Under the pieces are notes generated by a model. It was not told the DNA's origin. It did not search any database and saw nothing but the letters and a program-made list of their open reading frames with translations. From an uncultured euryarchaeote (GTDB lineage: Archaea; Thermoplasmatota; Poseidoniia; Poseidoniales; Poseidoniaceae), in the NCBI GenBank assembly GCA_937897365.1, contig CALCOP010000205.1, forward strand, positions 1 through 12,796: DNA of 12,796 nt, written 5' to 3'. A program made the position numbers and the translations under genes. This document shows, piece by piece, positions 1 to 6,243 of the stretch. The first letter of the stretch is position 1. Each line of letters starts with the position of its first letter.

Positions 1-1285
1 CATCCGCTGCACTCGGTGTTGAGTCGGCATTCCATGGACTGCTCATCCAATCTCCGGAATGTGTTGCATTCACAATGATATTTTCACAATAATCATGGAT
101 GCCGTTGCCATTTTTGTCACCCGGTGTACCCTTGACGTAAATGATGAAACCCTGGTCACCTAACATATCAATATCCTCGATTTCTAAAGTTGCAGTTGAC
201 ACGCCATAGTGTTCAAAATTTTCAGCTGCTACTCCGCCAACTATGAGAAGCACTACACCGGGAATCAAGAGGAGTATGCCAAACACGGGTGCGATTTTGG
301 TCCACCAAGGAGCGGGCTTACCGGTTTTGGCATACGATGTAGCCCACGAAGAGATGAGGACAAACATTGCGCCCCCTGCCAAAACAAATCCAACAGGAAA
401 CGCTATTGCGCCCGGAATGAGCATTCCGAGATTCTCCTGTCCACTTCCAATAAAAAGTGATAAACCGATAATGAACAAGATTATGCCAATGACAAGGGCG
501 GTAATCGCTGGACGCTTGTTTGACTCTGCATCCGCCACGTTGGCGCTTCGCTCCTCGCGATGAGCGGCAAATGAATCAGTGGGTTCTGATGATGTTGAGC
601 TGGATTCTTCTTCACCCTCGGCTTCGACTTCCTTTTCGACAGGTTCGGCTTCACTCTCTGATTCAGCGCTTTTCTTATCATGCGTATATTCTGGAGAGAA
701 GACCATTTTTACCAATTTTCGGAACACAAGCAACAGAGGTAAACCTCCCACCCAAATTAAACCGAACCCATAGGGGAATATTTTCCACCAATTAACACTC
801 CAGTCACCCCAAGGCAATAATGTCCATGCGACTGGAAGACAAACGAGCCAGAGCAGTGCCCAAATGACCGTAGATGGTAAACCGAAAAGAAGCAATCCAT
901 TGGTCGTATTTTGCCATTCTTGGGTTACGCCTTTGGTGCGATATGTAATCTTTAATGCCATGGCTGCAAGTGGAGCAATACCCAATGAAGCGAGGAAGGT
1001 TCCAAGCAACAACCACCAAACTGGACCGCCCCCCCCGGAGCGCATACAGGTTTCGTCAGTGCCACCTGCGCTGACGCAGACCGGGTCGACTTGCATTTCG
1101 ACGTTTTGAAGCGCGTGAATGCCTTCTTCAAAGAACCATTGTACTTGAAAAATTCCAAACATCAGGACAGTCGATGCAATTCCAAGTACAAACAATTTGA
1201 TGATAGAGGCGTTACGAGAGCTGAGTTCTTCTAAAGAACAGTCATACTGGCCGAAATTCATTTCAGAATGACTCGACTCAGCCAT
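1..1285 (-). CDS. multi-pass membrane protein of unknown function, partial (3' end outside window)
   Basis: The frame is open from an ATG at 1285 down to the left edge, giving 428 codons with no stop, so the C-terminus lies outside the window. I do not recognise the family. Hydrophobic segments lie at about residues 28-52, 89-111, 129-156, 165-190, 257-281, 285-312 and 325-350. Between the fourth and fifth is a long, very acidic Glu/Ser-rich loop (about 196-255), probably cytoplasmic. After the last segment comes a polar, probably extracellular region holding DKNGNGIHDYCE at 390-401. Its spacing fits an EF-hand or thrombospondin-type-3 Ca2+ loop (D1, N3, N5, G6, D9, E12). The gene follows its upstream neighbour by 41 nt on the same strand, so cotranscription is likely. 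No Shine-Dalgarno sequence is obvious. A run of eight G (coding strand) encodes a Gly stretch near residue 85. Function and substrate cannot be named. Confidence 0.8.
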   Translation of the reverse strand, partial: MAESSHSEMNFGQYDCSLEELSSRNASIIKLFVLGIASTVLMFGIFQVQWFFEEGIHALQNVEMQVDPVCVSAGGTDETCMRSGGGGPVWWLLLGTFLASLGIAPLAAMALKITYRTKGVTQEWQNTTNGLLLFGLPSTVIWALLWLVCLPVAWTLLPWGDWSVNWWKIFPYGFGLIWVGGLPLLLVFRKLVKMVFSPEYTHDKKSAESESEAEPVEKEVEAEGEEESSSTSSEPTDSFAAHREERSANVADAESNKRPAITALVIGIILFIIGLSLFIGSGQENLGMLIPGAIAFPVGFVLAGGAMFVLISSWATSYAKTGKPAPWWTKIAPVFGILLLIPGVVLLIVGGVAAENFEHYGVSTATLEIEDIDMLGDQGFIIYVKGTPGDKNGNGIHDYCENIIVNATHSGDWMSSPWNADSTPSAAD

Positions 1286-1326
1286 GTATATACTAAGAGG
1301 GCTCAAGTCTTAGGCTTTCACATCAA

Positions 1327-2037
1327 TTACATATCGCTTTCATCATCTGCGGGGGTAATGGTGTACTCGAGAATAATGAGTTCAACAGCGTATGTGACTT
1401 CTTCGCCGTTGTCACTACGACTGCAGAGCCCGGGAGGGGGGGTGTTTCCGGCTTCAGCGGCAACACTAATTTCTGCTGAATAAGCGCCTAAGCCAGCACC
1501 CATTGAATCGATTTGTGAAACTATTTCAGATTCGGAAAGACCCGAAACTGTGGCGCCAACCATAGATGAATTAAACCATTCAACAACAACTTCATGATTG
1601 CCGCCACCGTTGTTATTTTGGCCGTCAGCAGTTCCGTTGAAACCTGCATGCATGGCAGTTCCAGAGATAGTGTCGGCGGCTGGTTGCCCACCTAACGGAC
1701 CAGCACACGATCCTTGGGCTTCTTCGTCTTCACCATAAGACATAACGACTCGAACGCCAACGATGTTCATGTCATCAGCATCGTCAACAGCATCGGTGTG
1801 AAGATTATCGATTGTCAAAGTCTCACCATCTGCAATGTATTCAATGCCATCAGCGAGTTGAACATAAGAAAAGTTACCACTGACATCGTAATCCCCAACA
1901 CCGCCCATAACTCCACTACCGGAAGATTCGCCACCCTTCATGGCAAAGTAGCTTGGGAAAGCAATGAGGAAAAACACGATACAGACTACGGTAATCTGTG
2001 TATCTCGGTTGGATTTTAAATCGTCCAAGGTTATCAT
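1327..2037 (-). CDS. single-pass membrane-anchored protein of unknown function
   Basis: This encodes 236 residues and is not a family I recognise. A short charged N-terminus is followed by one hydrophobic segment at about residues 14-33 (TVVCIVFFLIAFPSYFAM), then a Gly/Ser-rich stretch. The rest is a long acidic, Asn/Gly-rich domain that is probably outside the cell. The pattern fits a signal anchor or uncleaved signal peptide rather than a soluble protein. ATG at 2037 was chosen because GAGGG lies about nine nt upstream; an in-frame TTG at 2052 would add five residues but overlaps that site. The extracellular part holds two cysteines (near CAGPLGG and LCSRSD) that could form a disulfide. The gene sits 41 nt upstream of the multi-pass membrane protein gene, so the two may work together. 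That is inferred from position only. Confidence 0.75.
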   Translation of the reverse strand: MITLDDLKSNRDTQITVVCIVFFLIAFPSYFAMKGGESSGSGVMGGVGDYDVSGNFSYVQLADGIEYIADGETLTIDNLHTDAVDDADDMNIVGVRVVMSYGEDEEAQGSCAGPLGGQPAADTISGTAMHAGFNGTADGQNNNGGGNHEVVVEWFNSSMVGATVSGLSESEIVSQIDSMGAGLGAYSAEISVAAEAGNTPPPGLCSRSDNGEEVTYAVELIILEYTITPADDESDM

Positions 2038-2129
2038 CAGTGTCGCCCTCAACTAAACCGAACATGAACCAACCTCTATCACTTTCGGTCTGTTGTAGAG
2101 AAAAATCATTTGAAAATAGCTGTGATTCT

Positions 2130-2636
2130 TCATTCTTCAGATTCCGAGTTGATCCAAGACTTTTCTGGAATATTGGGCCAATCGTTTTTTCCGACTGAAA
2201 AACCAAGTTGAGCAAATTTTTTTCGAGACCTCTTCCATACAGGGAGGAGGTAACCAATCTTGGAACGTTCACCAAAACTCCAACGCCAAGGGCAACGGGG
2301 TAGTCGAGAAACCCAATGCTGGAGTAACGAATGAGTCAACGGGTGCTCAAGACCGCCTGGTAAAAGCCATGAAATCATGTTGAGTGCCCCGGATGAGCCT
2401 CGGGTTTCTGCCCAACTTGTTACTTCTAAGCCCCGAAGAGGACCATCGAGAATACGTATGCCAAGCGTACGAGTTTTCTGAGTCATGGGCATGATGATTG
2501 CGAAGCGATCGACCATTCTCGAACCTTCATGGCGTTCCATCGCCCATCCTGCTTCTTCAGCAAGAATACGAAAGGCTTTGATGGATTGAACTGGAGATAC
2601 ACTGACTTCGAAATCCTGTGTAGCGCGTCGCACCAT
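2130..2636 (-). CDS. hypothetical soluble protein
   Basis: This encodes 168 residues from the ATG at 2636. I do not recognise the family. The sequence looks like a real globular protein, with alternating hydrophobic and charged residues, a conserved-looking WLLPGGLEHPLTHSLLQHW segment, and several Trp and Arg residues near the C-terminus. There is no membrane segment or signal peptide. The start is uncertain: an in-frame GTG at 2678 and a TTG at 2726 also exist. The TTG lies inside an inverted repeat and the GTG precedes the expected transcription start of a weak TATA-like element, so the ATG is favoured even though it has no clear Shine-Dalgarno. The gene is followed after 92 nt by the anchored membrane protein gene on the same strand. 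Confidence 0.62.
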   Translation of the reverse strand: MVRRATQDFEVSVSPVQSIKAFRILAEEAGWAMERHEGSRMVDRFAIIMPMTQKTRTLGIRILDGPLRGLEVTSWAETRGSSGALNMISWLLPGGLEHPLTHSLLQHWVSRLPRCPWRWSFGERSKIGYLLPVWKRSRKKFAQLGFSVGKNDWPNIPEKSWINSESEE

Positions 2637-2677
2637 GATGTTGCCAAACGCCTTGTTGACATCAACACTCCTATGCA

Positions 2678-2702
2678 CCGATGAGAATTTACAGCCTATC
2701 GG
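2678..2702 (-). promoter_or_regulatory. weak TATA-like element inside a 5-bp inverted repeat
   Basis: On the minus strand TGTAAATTC (TATA-like, about 2686-2692) lies between CCGAT and ATCGG arms separated by 15 nt. A transcription start about 25 nt downstream would fall near 2665, leaving a leader of about 30 nt before the ATG at 2636. Both the TATA match and the arms are weak, so this is tentative. Confidence 0.25.
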
Positions 2703-2720
2703 CCGAAAGGGACTTGTTTC

Positions 2721-2741
2721 AATCAAACTCGTGGTTTGATT
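2721..2741. repeat. perfect 8-bp inverted repeat with 5-nt loop
   Basis: AATCAAAC at 2721-2728 and GTTTGATT at 2734-2741 are exact reverse complements around TCGTG. The element lies between the L12 gene and the hypothetical gene at 2130-2636. It could be a hairpin in the L12 read-through transcript (processing or termination) or a protein-binding site. No T-tract follows on either strand, so a classic terminator is not shown. Confidence 0.6.
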
Positions 2742-2745
2742 CGCT

Positions 2746-2822
2746 TGTATGCACGGTATCCGAACAGTCCCACCCTTTCAGGTGAGGTTTTCCGTAAGGA
2801 GGACCGAGTATGACTACCGTGC
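2746..2822 (-). ncRNA. candidate structured RNA, H/ACA-like
   Basis: On the minus strand an 8-bp stem (GCACGGTA with TACCGTGC) encloses an internal loop, a second stem (CGGUCC with GGACUG, one G-U pair), and an inner CACC/GGUG hairpin. The closing stem is followed after two nt by ACA (2748-2746). The distance from the second stem to ACA is 16 nt, which fits the 14-16 nt rule for archaeal H/ACA guides, and the 77-nt size is also usual. Against this, a 16-nt bulge with its own mini-hairpin sits in the upper arm and I see no clear kink-turn. The G-U pair favours the minus strand over the plus strand. It may instead be a leader or processing element in the transcript downstream of the L12 gene. 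Confidence 0.35.
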
Positions 2823-2831
2823 TTCACTTCT

Positions 2832-2869
2832 CGCGAGCATGTCGCGTTCAAAAGTGCGCTCGGCGGCGC
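2832..2869 (-). terminator. GC-rich hairpins just after the L12 gene, possible weak terminator
   Basis: CGCGA/TCGCG (2832-2846, loop of 5) and GCGC/GCGC (2856-2869, loop of 6) follow the L12 stop. On the minus strand the second is followed by ACTTTTG, a short T-run. Archaeal termination usually depends on longer T-tracts, so this call is weak. Confidence 0.25.
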
Positions 2870-2881
2870 TCGATACCTGTT

Positions 2882-3184
2882 TCAACCGAAAAGGGATCCA
2901 AGACCGTCGAAACCGCCTGCTTCTTCTTCTTCCTCTTCCTCTTCAACAGGGGCAGGGTCGTCTGAAGAACCACCAGCAGCAGCTGCGGGAGCAGCGGCAG
3001 CAGGAGCGGCAACAGCCTGGGTCATTGCATCAGCGATGTCAACACCTGCGAGGGAAGCAACCAGTGCTTTCACTCGAGCGTCGTCAGCTTTCACGCCAGC
3101 AGCCTTTAGAATGGCGCTCACGGATTTTTCGTCAATGTCTTTTTCAGCAGCGTGCAGTAGCATAGCAGCGTATACGTATTCCAT
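2882..3184 (-). CDS. rpl12: large-subunit ribosomal protein L12 (P1-type stalk protein)
   Basis: This is the archaeal stalk protein that dimerises, binds the C-terminal helices of P0, and recruits translational GTPases to the ribosome. The 100 residues show the full family layout. An N-terminal helical dimerisation domain (MEYVYAAMLLHAAEK through about residue 55) is followed by an Ala/Pro-rich hinge (about 58-72), an acidic run of eight Glu, and the conserved tip GGFDGLGSLFG, which contacts elongation factors. The tip matches the P0 tip almost exactly. Length is normal. The ATG has a GAGGTG site seven nt upstream (3192-3197). It is the last gene of the uL11-uL1-P0-L12 cluster, 23 nt after P0. 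Identification is secure. Confidence 0.97.
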   Translation of the reverse strand: MEYVYAAMLLHAAEKDIDEKSVSAILKAAGVKADDARVKALVASLAGVDIADAMTQAVAAPAAAAPAAAAGGSSDDPAPVEEEEEEEEAGGFDGLGSLFG

Positions 3185-3207
3185 ATTTTTTCACCTCATT
3201 ATTTGGT

Positions 3208-4224
3208 TCAACCGAATAGATCTCCGAGTCCGCCGAAGCTTTCCTCTTCTTCCTCTTCTTCCTCTTCTTCGGCTTCGGTTGGTGCCTCAGAAGTGCTGTC
3301 TGATGAACTTGCAGCGGATGCTGCAGCTGATGCTGCTGCGCCCAACATGTTGGCAAGTTCTTCATCGAGTGCGTCGCTGTCAAGCTGTCCAGCAACGGCC
3401 AAAGCGCCGCTGTGTGCTCGTCCAACGAGATGTGGCATGGTGTCTGCAGTCGCAATTGCAGCTTCCAATGCAACGGCCATTGCCTCGCGGCTGGCCTTTG
3501 CAAGAATTGTAGGCATCGTTTGGTCGGTAAACCAAGTAATGTTGCAAGCAAGGTTGAATGCACCTGCTGCATAACTGATAAGATCGGACTCAAATTGCTC
3601 GTAGTCGATATCGAGAGTGCTTGGTTGGAAAACAGTACCTCCTTCGAGAGTACCGCACAATCGCAGACCTGTAACAATCGGATTGATTCCAATCTTCGAA
3701 AGCATCATACCCATGTCACCTTCGAAAACGTCGCCTTCTTCAAGAACGACTGTTCGCTTTTGAATTTGAACAGAACCACCCATAATCTTTGCAGGAATTC
3801 CAACTGAGTTCAACTCACCGACTATTGGGCCTGGTGGCATACCTGTATCCATCTTTTCGACAACAATTTGGTAAGGAGCAACATCGCCTTCTTTAGCGGC
3901 ACGTCCTGCTTCTGTCTTTTTGAGTTCAGTGAATAATTCGAATGAATTGAGTTTTGAAGAGGAAACCAAAGCAGGTTGAACTGAGCCTTGGAATAATTCG
4001 TTAAGATTTTCATCTTTCAATCCGACTCGCTCCCATGCGATAGCCATCAAGCGCTTCTTTGCGACTTGAATGTTCATGTCGTTACGAAGAGTTGCACGCA
4101 TACCGAGCATTGCCCCTGCGGGAACACCATGGATATCGATAACGGCAATCGTATCTCCGCTCTTGAGAAGATCAACCAGATCTTGAACAGTGTCTTTTTT
4201 CCAAGACATAACCTTAGGAATCAA
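3208..4224 (-). CDS. rpl10: large-subunit ribosomal protein L10 (P0, stalk base)
   Basis: P0 anchors the L12 dimers and, with uL11, binds the GTPase-associated centre of 23S rRNA. The 338 residues match archaeal P0 throughout. WKKDTVQDLVDLL starts the uL10 rRNA-binding domain. KMDTGMPPGPIVGELNSVGI marks the archaeal/eukaryal insertion domain, and NPIVTGLRL the return to the core. Helical L12-binding spine segments come next, then an Ala/Ser hinge, ten Glu and the tip SFGGLGDLFG. The start is taken as TTG at 4224. GAGGTG at 4230-4235 lies five nt upstream of it, and the resulting N-terminus (IPKVMSWKK) aligns with the residues that precede the WKK motif in other archaeal P0 proteins. An ATG at 4209 is the alternative but its GAGGTG would be 20 nt away. 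The gene overlaps the uL1 stop by 4 nt (TTGA), implying translational coupling. Confidence 0.95.
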   Translation of the reverse strand: MIPKVMSWKKDTVQDLVDLLKSGDTIAVIDIHGVPAGAMLGMRATLRNDMNIQVAKKRLMAIAWERVGLKDENLNELFQGSVQPALVSSSKLNSFELFTELKKTEAGRAAKEGDVAPYQIVVEKMDTGMPPGPIVGELNSVGIPAKIMGGSVQIQKRTVVLEEGDVFEGDMGMMLSKIGINPIVTGLRLCGTLEGGTVFQPSTLDIDYEQFESDLISYAAGAFNLACNITWFTDQTMPTILAKASREAMAVALEAAIATADTMPHLVGRAHSGALAVAGQLDSDALDEELANMLGAAASAAASAASSSDSTSEAPTEAEEEEEEEEEESFGGLGDLFG

Positions 4225-4865
4225 TTAATCACCTCGACTGCACATGATGGCCCCATCGTTGTCTTGATGTAGAGGGAACGGATATTTCCAACACCACGCT
4301 CAAGTTTGGAGATAACACGGTTGTATACCTCCATTGCATTTGCGTAGAGTTCATCTTCGGTTTGAGCGACGGTTCCAAATGAAATTTGGAAGGTCATTTT
4401 ATCACCTGACTTGATAACAACGGTAGATTGTAGTCCACCAGCAATAATTGCAGGGTCAAGGGTGGGAGGAACTGGTCGAGGCATTTTTCCACGTGGACCA
4501 AGCACGACACCGAGGTATCGTCCAATCAGCCCCATGTGGGGGACTTCAGAAAGGAAGAAATCATATGCGTTTGCAATTTTCTTTGCCTTTCCTTTGTTTC
4601 CACCAAGGTCTTCTATTTCTTGAGGAGTAATGACGTGGATACCGGCTGCCTTTGCTTTGGTTGCAGCTTCTCCAGCAGCAAACATTGCAATTTTGAGTTC
4701 TCGGCCACGGCCAGATGGAAGACGAATTTCTTCCTTAATACGATTGTTTGGATTCTTCAAATCCACATCTCGAATGGTAAATGCGATATCAACAGATTCG
4801 ACAAATTTTCTCTTAGGCGCACTTTCAAGTGCATCCTTAATTGCTTGATTTATTTTGTTTTCCAT
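4221..4865 (-). CDS. rpl1: large-subunit ribosomal protein uL1
   Basis: uL1 forms the mobile L1 stalk of the large subunit, which helps release deacylated tRNA, and in many organisms represses its own mRNA. The 214 residues match the archaeal family in full. FVESVDIAFTIRDVDLKNP and IRLPSGRGRELKIAMFA begin domain I. The central Rossmann-like domain II includes DFFLSEVPHMGLIGRYLGVVLGPRGKMPRP. Domain I returns with VVIKSGDKMTFQISFGT and ends with SLYIKTTMGPSCAVEV. The ATG at 4865 has GAGGTG seven nt upstream (4873-4878). A strong hairpin lies one nt upstream of that site (4880-4914), a good place for autoregulation. The gene sits between uL11 and P0 as in most archaea. Confidence 0.97.
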   Translation of the reverse strand: MENKINQAIKDALESAPKRKFVESVDIAFTIRDVDLKNPNNRIKEEIRLPSGRGRELKIAMFAAGEAATKAKAAGIHVITPQEIEDLGGNKGKAKKIANAYDFFLSEVPHMGLIGRYLGVVLGPRGKMPRPVPPTLDPAIIAGGLQSTVVIKSGDKMTFQISFGTVAQTEDELYANAMEVYNRVISKLERGVGNIRSLYIKTTMGPSCAVEVIN

Positions 4866-4879
4866 TTTTGTTCACCTCA

Positions 4880-4914
4880 GTGGTCAGCGAGACGTTCAAA
4901 GACGCCTCTACCAC
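4880..4914 (-). promoter_or_regulatory. leader hairpin next to the uL1 ribosome-binding site, candidate uL1 autoregulatory site
   Basis: On the minus strand GUGGU pairs with ACCAC. After an asymmetric internal loop (A against GCUG), GAGGCGU pairs with ACGUCUC (one G-U) around a 6-nt loop. The structure ends one nt before the GAGGTG site of uL1. Two short helices around an asymmetric loop is the general shape of the L1-binding site in 23S rRNA and in known L1 mRNA targets. The exact consensus bases have not been verified here, so binding is inferred. Confidence 0.5.
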
Positions 4915-4925
4915 GGCTCGTGATT

Positions 4926-5207
4926 TCAATTAAACCGCTCGTCCCATTCTCCTTTGTTTATGATTGCGAGGGCATCATTGGCCCAGTGTCCGTCGATCTT
5001 GACACGCATCGAAACGCATGTTCCAATGACTTCTTTGGTTTGTGCCTTCAAGTCGGCGCCAGTCAAATGACCAAGGCCGTGCTTCTCTTGAGCAACTTCC
5101 ATTGCTTTTTCGAGTGGCAAATCTTCGACAGCTGCATCAACACTACCGTTGCACTTCTGCACACCAAGGGCTTTGATGATAAGTTTAGATGTCCAAGGTT
5201 TCGGCAT
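4926..5207 (-). CDS. rpl11: ribosomal protein uL11, C-terminal domain only
   Basis: uL11 normally has two domains: an N-terminal domain near the factor-binding site and a C-terminal domain that clamps the GTPase-centre RNA of 23S rRNA. These 93 residues match only the second. KPWTSKLIIKALGV corresponds to the inter-domain PPT-ALIKKELGI region, DLPLEKAMEVAQ to the conserved helix, and KEVIGTCVSMRVKIDG to the rRNA-binding motif. The C-terminus NKGEWDERFN also fits. Archaeal uL11 is usually about 160 residues, so some 65-70 N-terminal residues are missing. Only 99 nt separate this gene from spt5, and they contain a TATA box, so the missing part is not hidden in another frame. ATG at 5207 was chosen because GGAG lies eight nt upstream and because an upstream GTG (5255) would precede the expected transcription start. 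First gene of the stalk-protein cluster. Confidence 0.85.
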   Translation of the reverse strand: MPKPWTSKLIIKALGVQKCNGSVDAAVEDLPLEKAMEVAQEKHGLGHLTGADLKAQTKEVIGTCVSMRVKIDGHWANDALAIINKGEWDERFN

Positions 5208-5258
5208 TGTTCCAACTCCATTGCTCACTATGTGGGCATTCAGCCGACAAAACACCCC

Positions 5259-5266
5259 TATATAAT
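5259..5266 (-). promoter_or_regulatory. TATA-box promoter of the uL11-uL1-P0-L12 operon
   Basis: On the minus strand ATTATATA lies 52 nt upstream of the uL11 ATG, between the spt5 stop and uL11. A start about 25 nt downstream, near 5237, would leave a leader of about 30 nt. The T/A-rich octamer stands out in an otherwise GC-balanced gap. It implies that the ribosomal genes can be transcribed separately from secE-spt5. Confidence 0.7.
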
Positions 5267-5306
5267 CGCGCTGTGCGAAGGGATTGAGCGGCTGTACCCG
5301 ATAAAA

Positions 5307-6221
5307 TCACTCGACACGCTCCACGACTCGGACGTGGTCGCCACGCATGTTGAGGGTCATAGGAATTGGCTGTTCATACAATTCCATGCTCACTTCTTCT
5401 TTGGATTCTGCAACGCTGAGGACACGAGCCTTCTCGCCCTTGAATGCACCAGTAACGATTTCGACAATACAACCCACTTCGATTCCAGAGGTAACAGCCT
5501 TTGGTTCAAGGTATGGGAGGATATCACCAAGCGGTGCTTCGCCAGGAAGAACGGTCTTCGCATTCTTGAGCGGTGTTTGATTAAGACCACGGCGGGCTGC
5601 TGGGTCACGACCACCAGAGCGTCCAATCAATTTCTCGACGTGATGAAGAGCGCTTGATTCGATAAAGAGATAACCACGCATGCCAGTAGGGTGGAGAATA
5701 GACATGATGTCAGGGAGAAGTGCAGTGAGTGAACCGCTTCCATGAAGTCGGTTATACATTTCATCAGCGACACGTTGTTCTGAACCAATTGCGGTCTTAA
5801 CGATGTAAAGGAAAGAACCGACAGAACCATACATTTCACGGAACAATTTGTCATTGTTCTCCATATCGAGATTTGAAAAGATACAATTGTAATTTTGGAG
5901 CGTTCCAGGATCGATCCATTCGGATTCGACGTAACGGCCGGTAGGAGTTACCTCTTCGGTACTCGAGACGACCAAAATTGGTACAACGTCAACAAGGGAA
6001 CGGCCCATGTCAACACCACGCTCAGGGCCAGCGCTTTGGTAATGAAGCGAATCTACGGGAATCCCTGTGGATTCTGAAACTCGGGCGAGAACTTCTTCTT
6101 GCGTATCACCAATTCCCCAAACACCGTCCCACAATGCGGGAAAGTCGCCATCGGATTTGCTGCGGCGCAACAAAAGGAGTTTCTCTTCAAATCGAACATA
6201 TGCTACAAATGCTTCACTCAT
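5307..6221 (-). CDS. spt5: transcription elongation factor Spt5 with an N-terminal Nudix-like domain
   Basis: Spt5 (the NusG homologue) binds the RNA polymerase clamp with Spt4 and promotes processive elongation. Residues about 136-304 match archaeal Spt5. The NGN domain opens with FLYIVKTAIGSEQRVADEM and includes GMRGYLFIES and VLPGEAPLGDILPYLEPK. The KOW domain is GIEVGCIVEIVTGAFKGEKA with RGDHVRVVE at the end. Residues 1-110 are extra and resemble a Nudix fold: a KLLLLRRSK strand, LWDGVWGIGD, then EEVLARVSESTGI and ESEWIDPGTL. The Nudix box is degenerate. ARVSES stands where REUxEE is expected, so two of the three key acidic residues are gone and hydrolase activity is doubtful. The total of 304 residues is about twice the usual archaeal length. 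ATG at 6221 was chosen because GGAG lies nine nt upstream; ATG 6230 and TTG 6236 are alternatives. It lies 22 nt after secE, its usual partner. Confidence 0.9.
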   Translation of the reverse strand: MSEAFVAYVRFEEKLLLLRRSKSDGDFPALWDGVWGIGDTQEEVLARVSESTGIPVDSLHYQSAGPERGVDMGRSLVDVVPILVVSSTEEVTPTGRYVESEWIDPGTLQNYNCIFSNLDMENNDKLFREMYGSVGSFLYIVKTAIGSEQRVADEMYNRLHGSGSLTALLPDIMSILHPTGMRGYLFIESSALHHVEKLIGRSGGRDPAARRGLNQTPLKNAKTVLPGEAPLGDILPYLEPKAVTSGIEVGCIVEIVTGAFKGEKARVLSVAESKEEVSMELYEQPIPMTLNMRGDHVRVVERVE

Positions 6222-6243
6222 TTTACTCATCTCCAATATGTAT

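Noticed and set aside
1916..2275. Minus-strand frame of 119 codons bridging the hypothetical gene and the anchored membrane protein gene
   Set aside because: It overlaps both better-supported genes out of frame and has no ribosome-binding site or recognisable motif.
2751..2822. tRNA or 5S rRNA reading of the 8-bp closing stem
   Set aside because: Neither strand shows a T-arm consensus or an anticodon arm in place, and the conserved 5S loop sequences are absent.
2810..2965. Plus-strand 51-codon frame with an excellent AAGGAGG seven nt before its ATG
   Set aside because: The second half is antisense to the Glu-rich end of the L12 gene (giving a Phe/Leu run) and the product resembles nothing. 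The ribosome-binding match may come from the inverted-repeat element. It is kept only as a curiosity.
2749..3165. Plus-strand open frame of 138 codons
   Set aside because: It is mostly a shadow of the L12 gene, with Gln/Arg/Leu-rich low complexity produced by the Ala/Glu codons of the opposite strand.
3144..3692. Minus-strand open frame of 182 codons overlapping P0
   Set aside because: It is in a different frame from the well-supported P0 gene and ends in a Lys/Arg repeat that is the frame-shifted Glu tail of P0.
4536..5657. Long plus-strand open frame of 373 codons
   Set aside because: It runs antisense through uL1, uL11 and Spt5, which are certain by homology. The translation is rich in Cys/Phe/His as expected of a shadow frame and resembles no protein I know.
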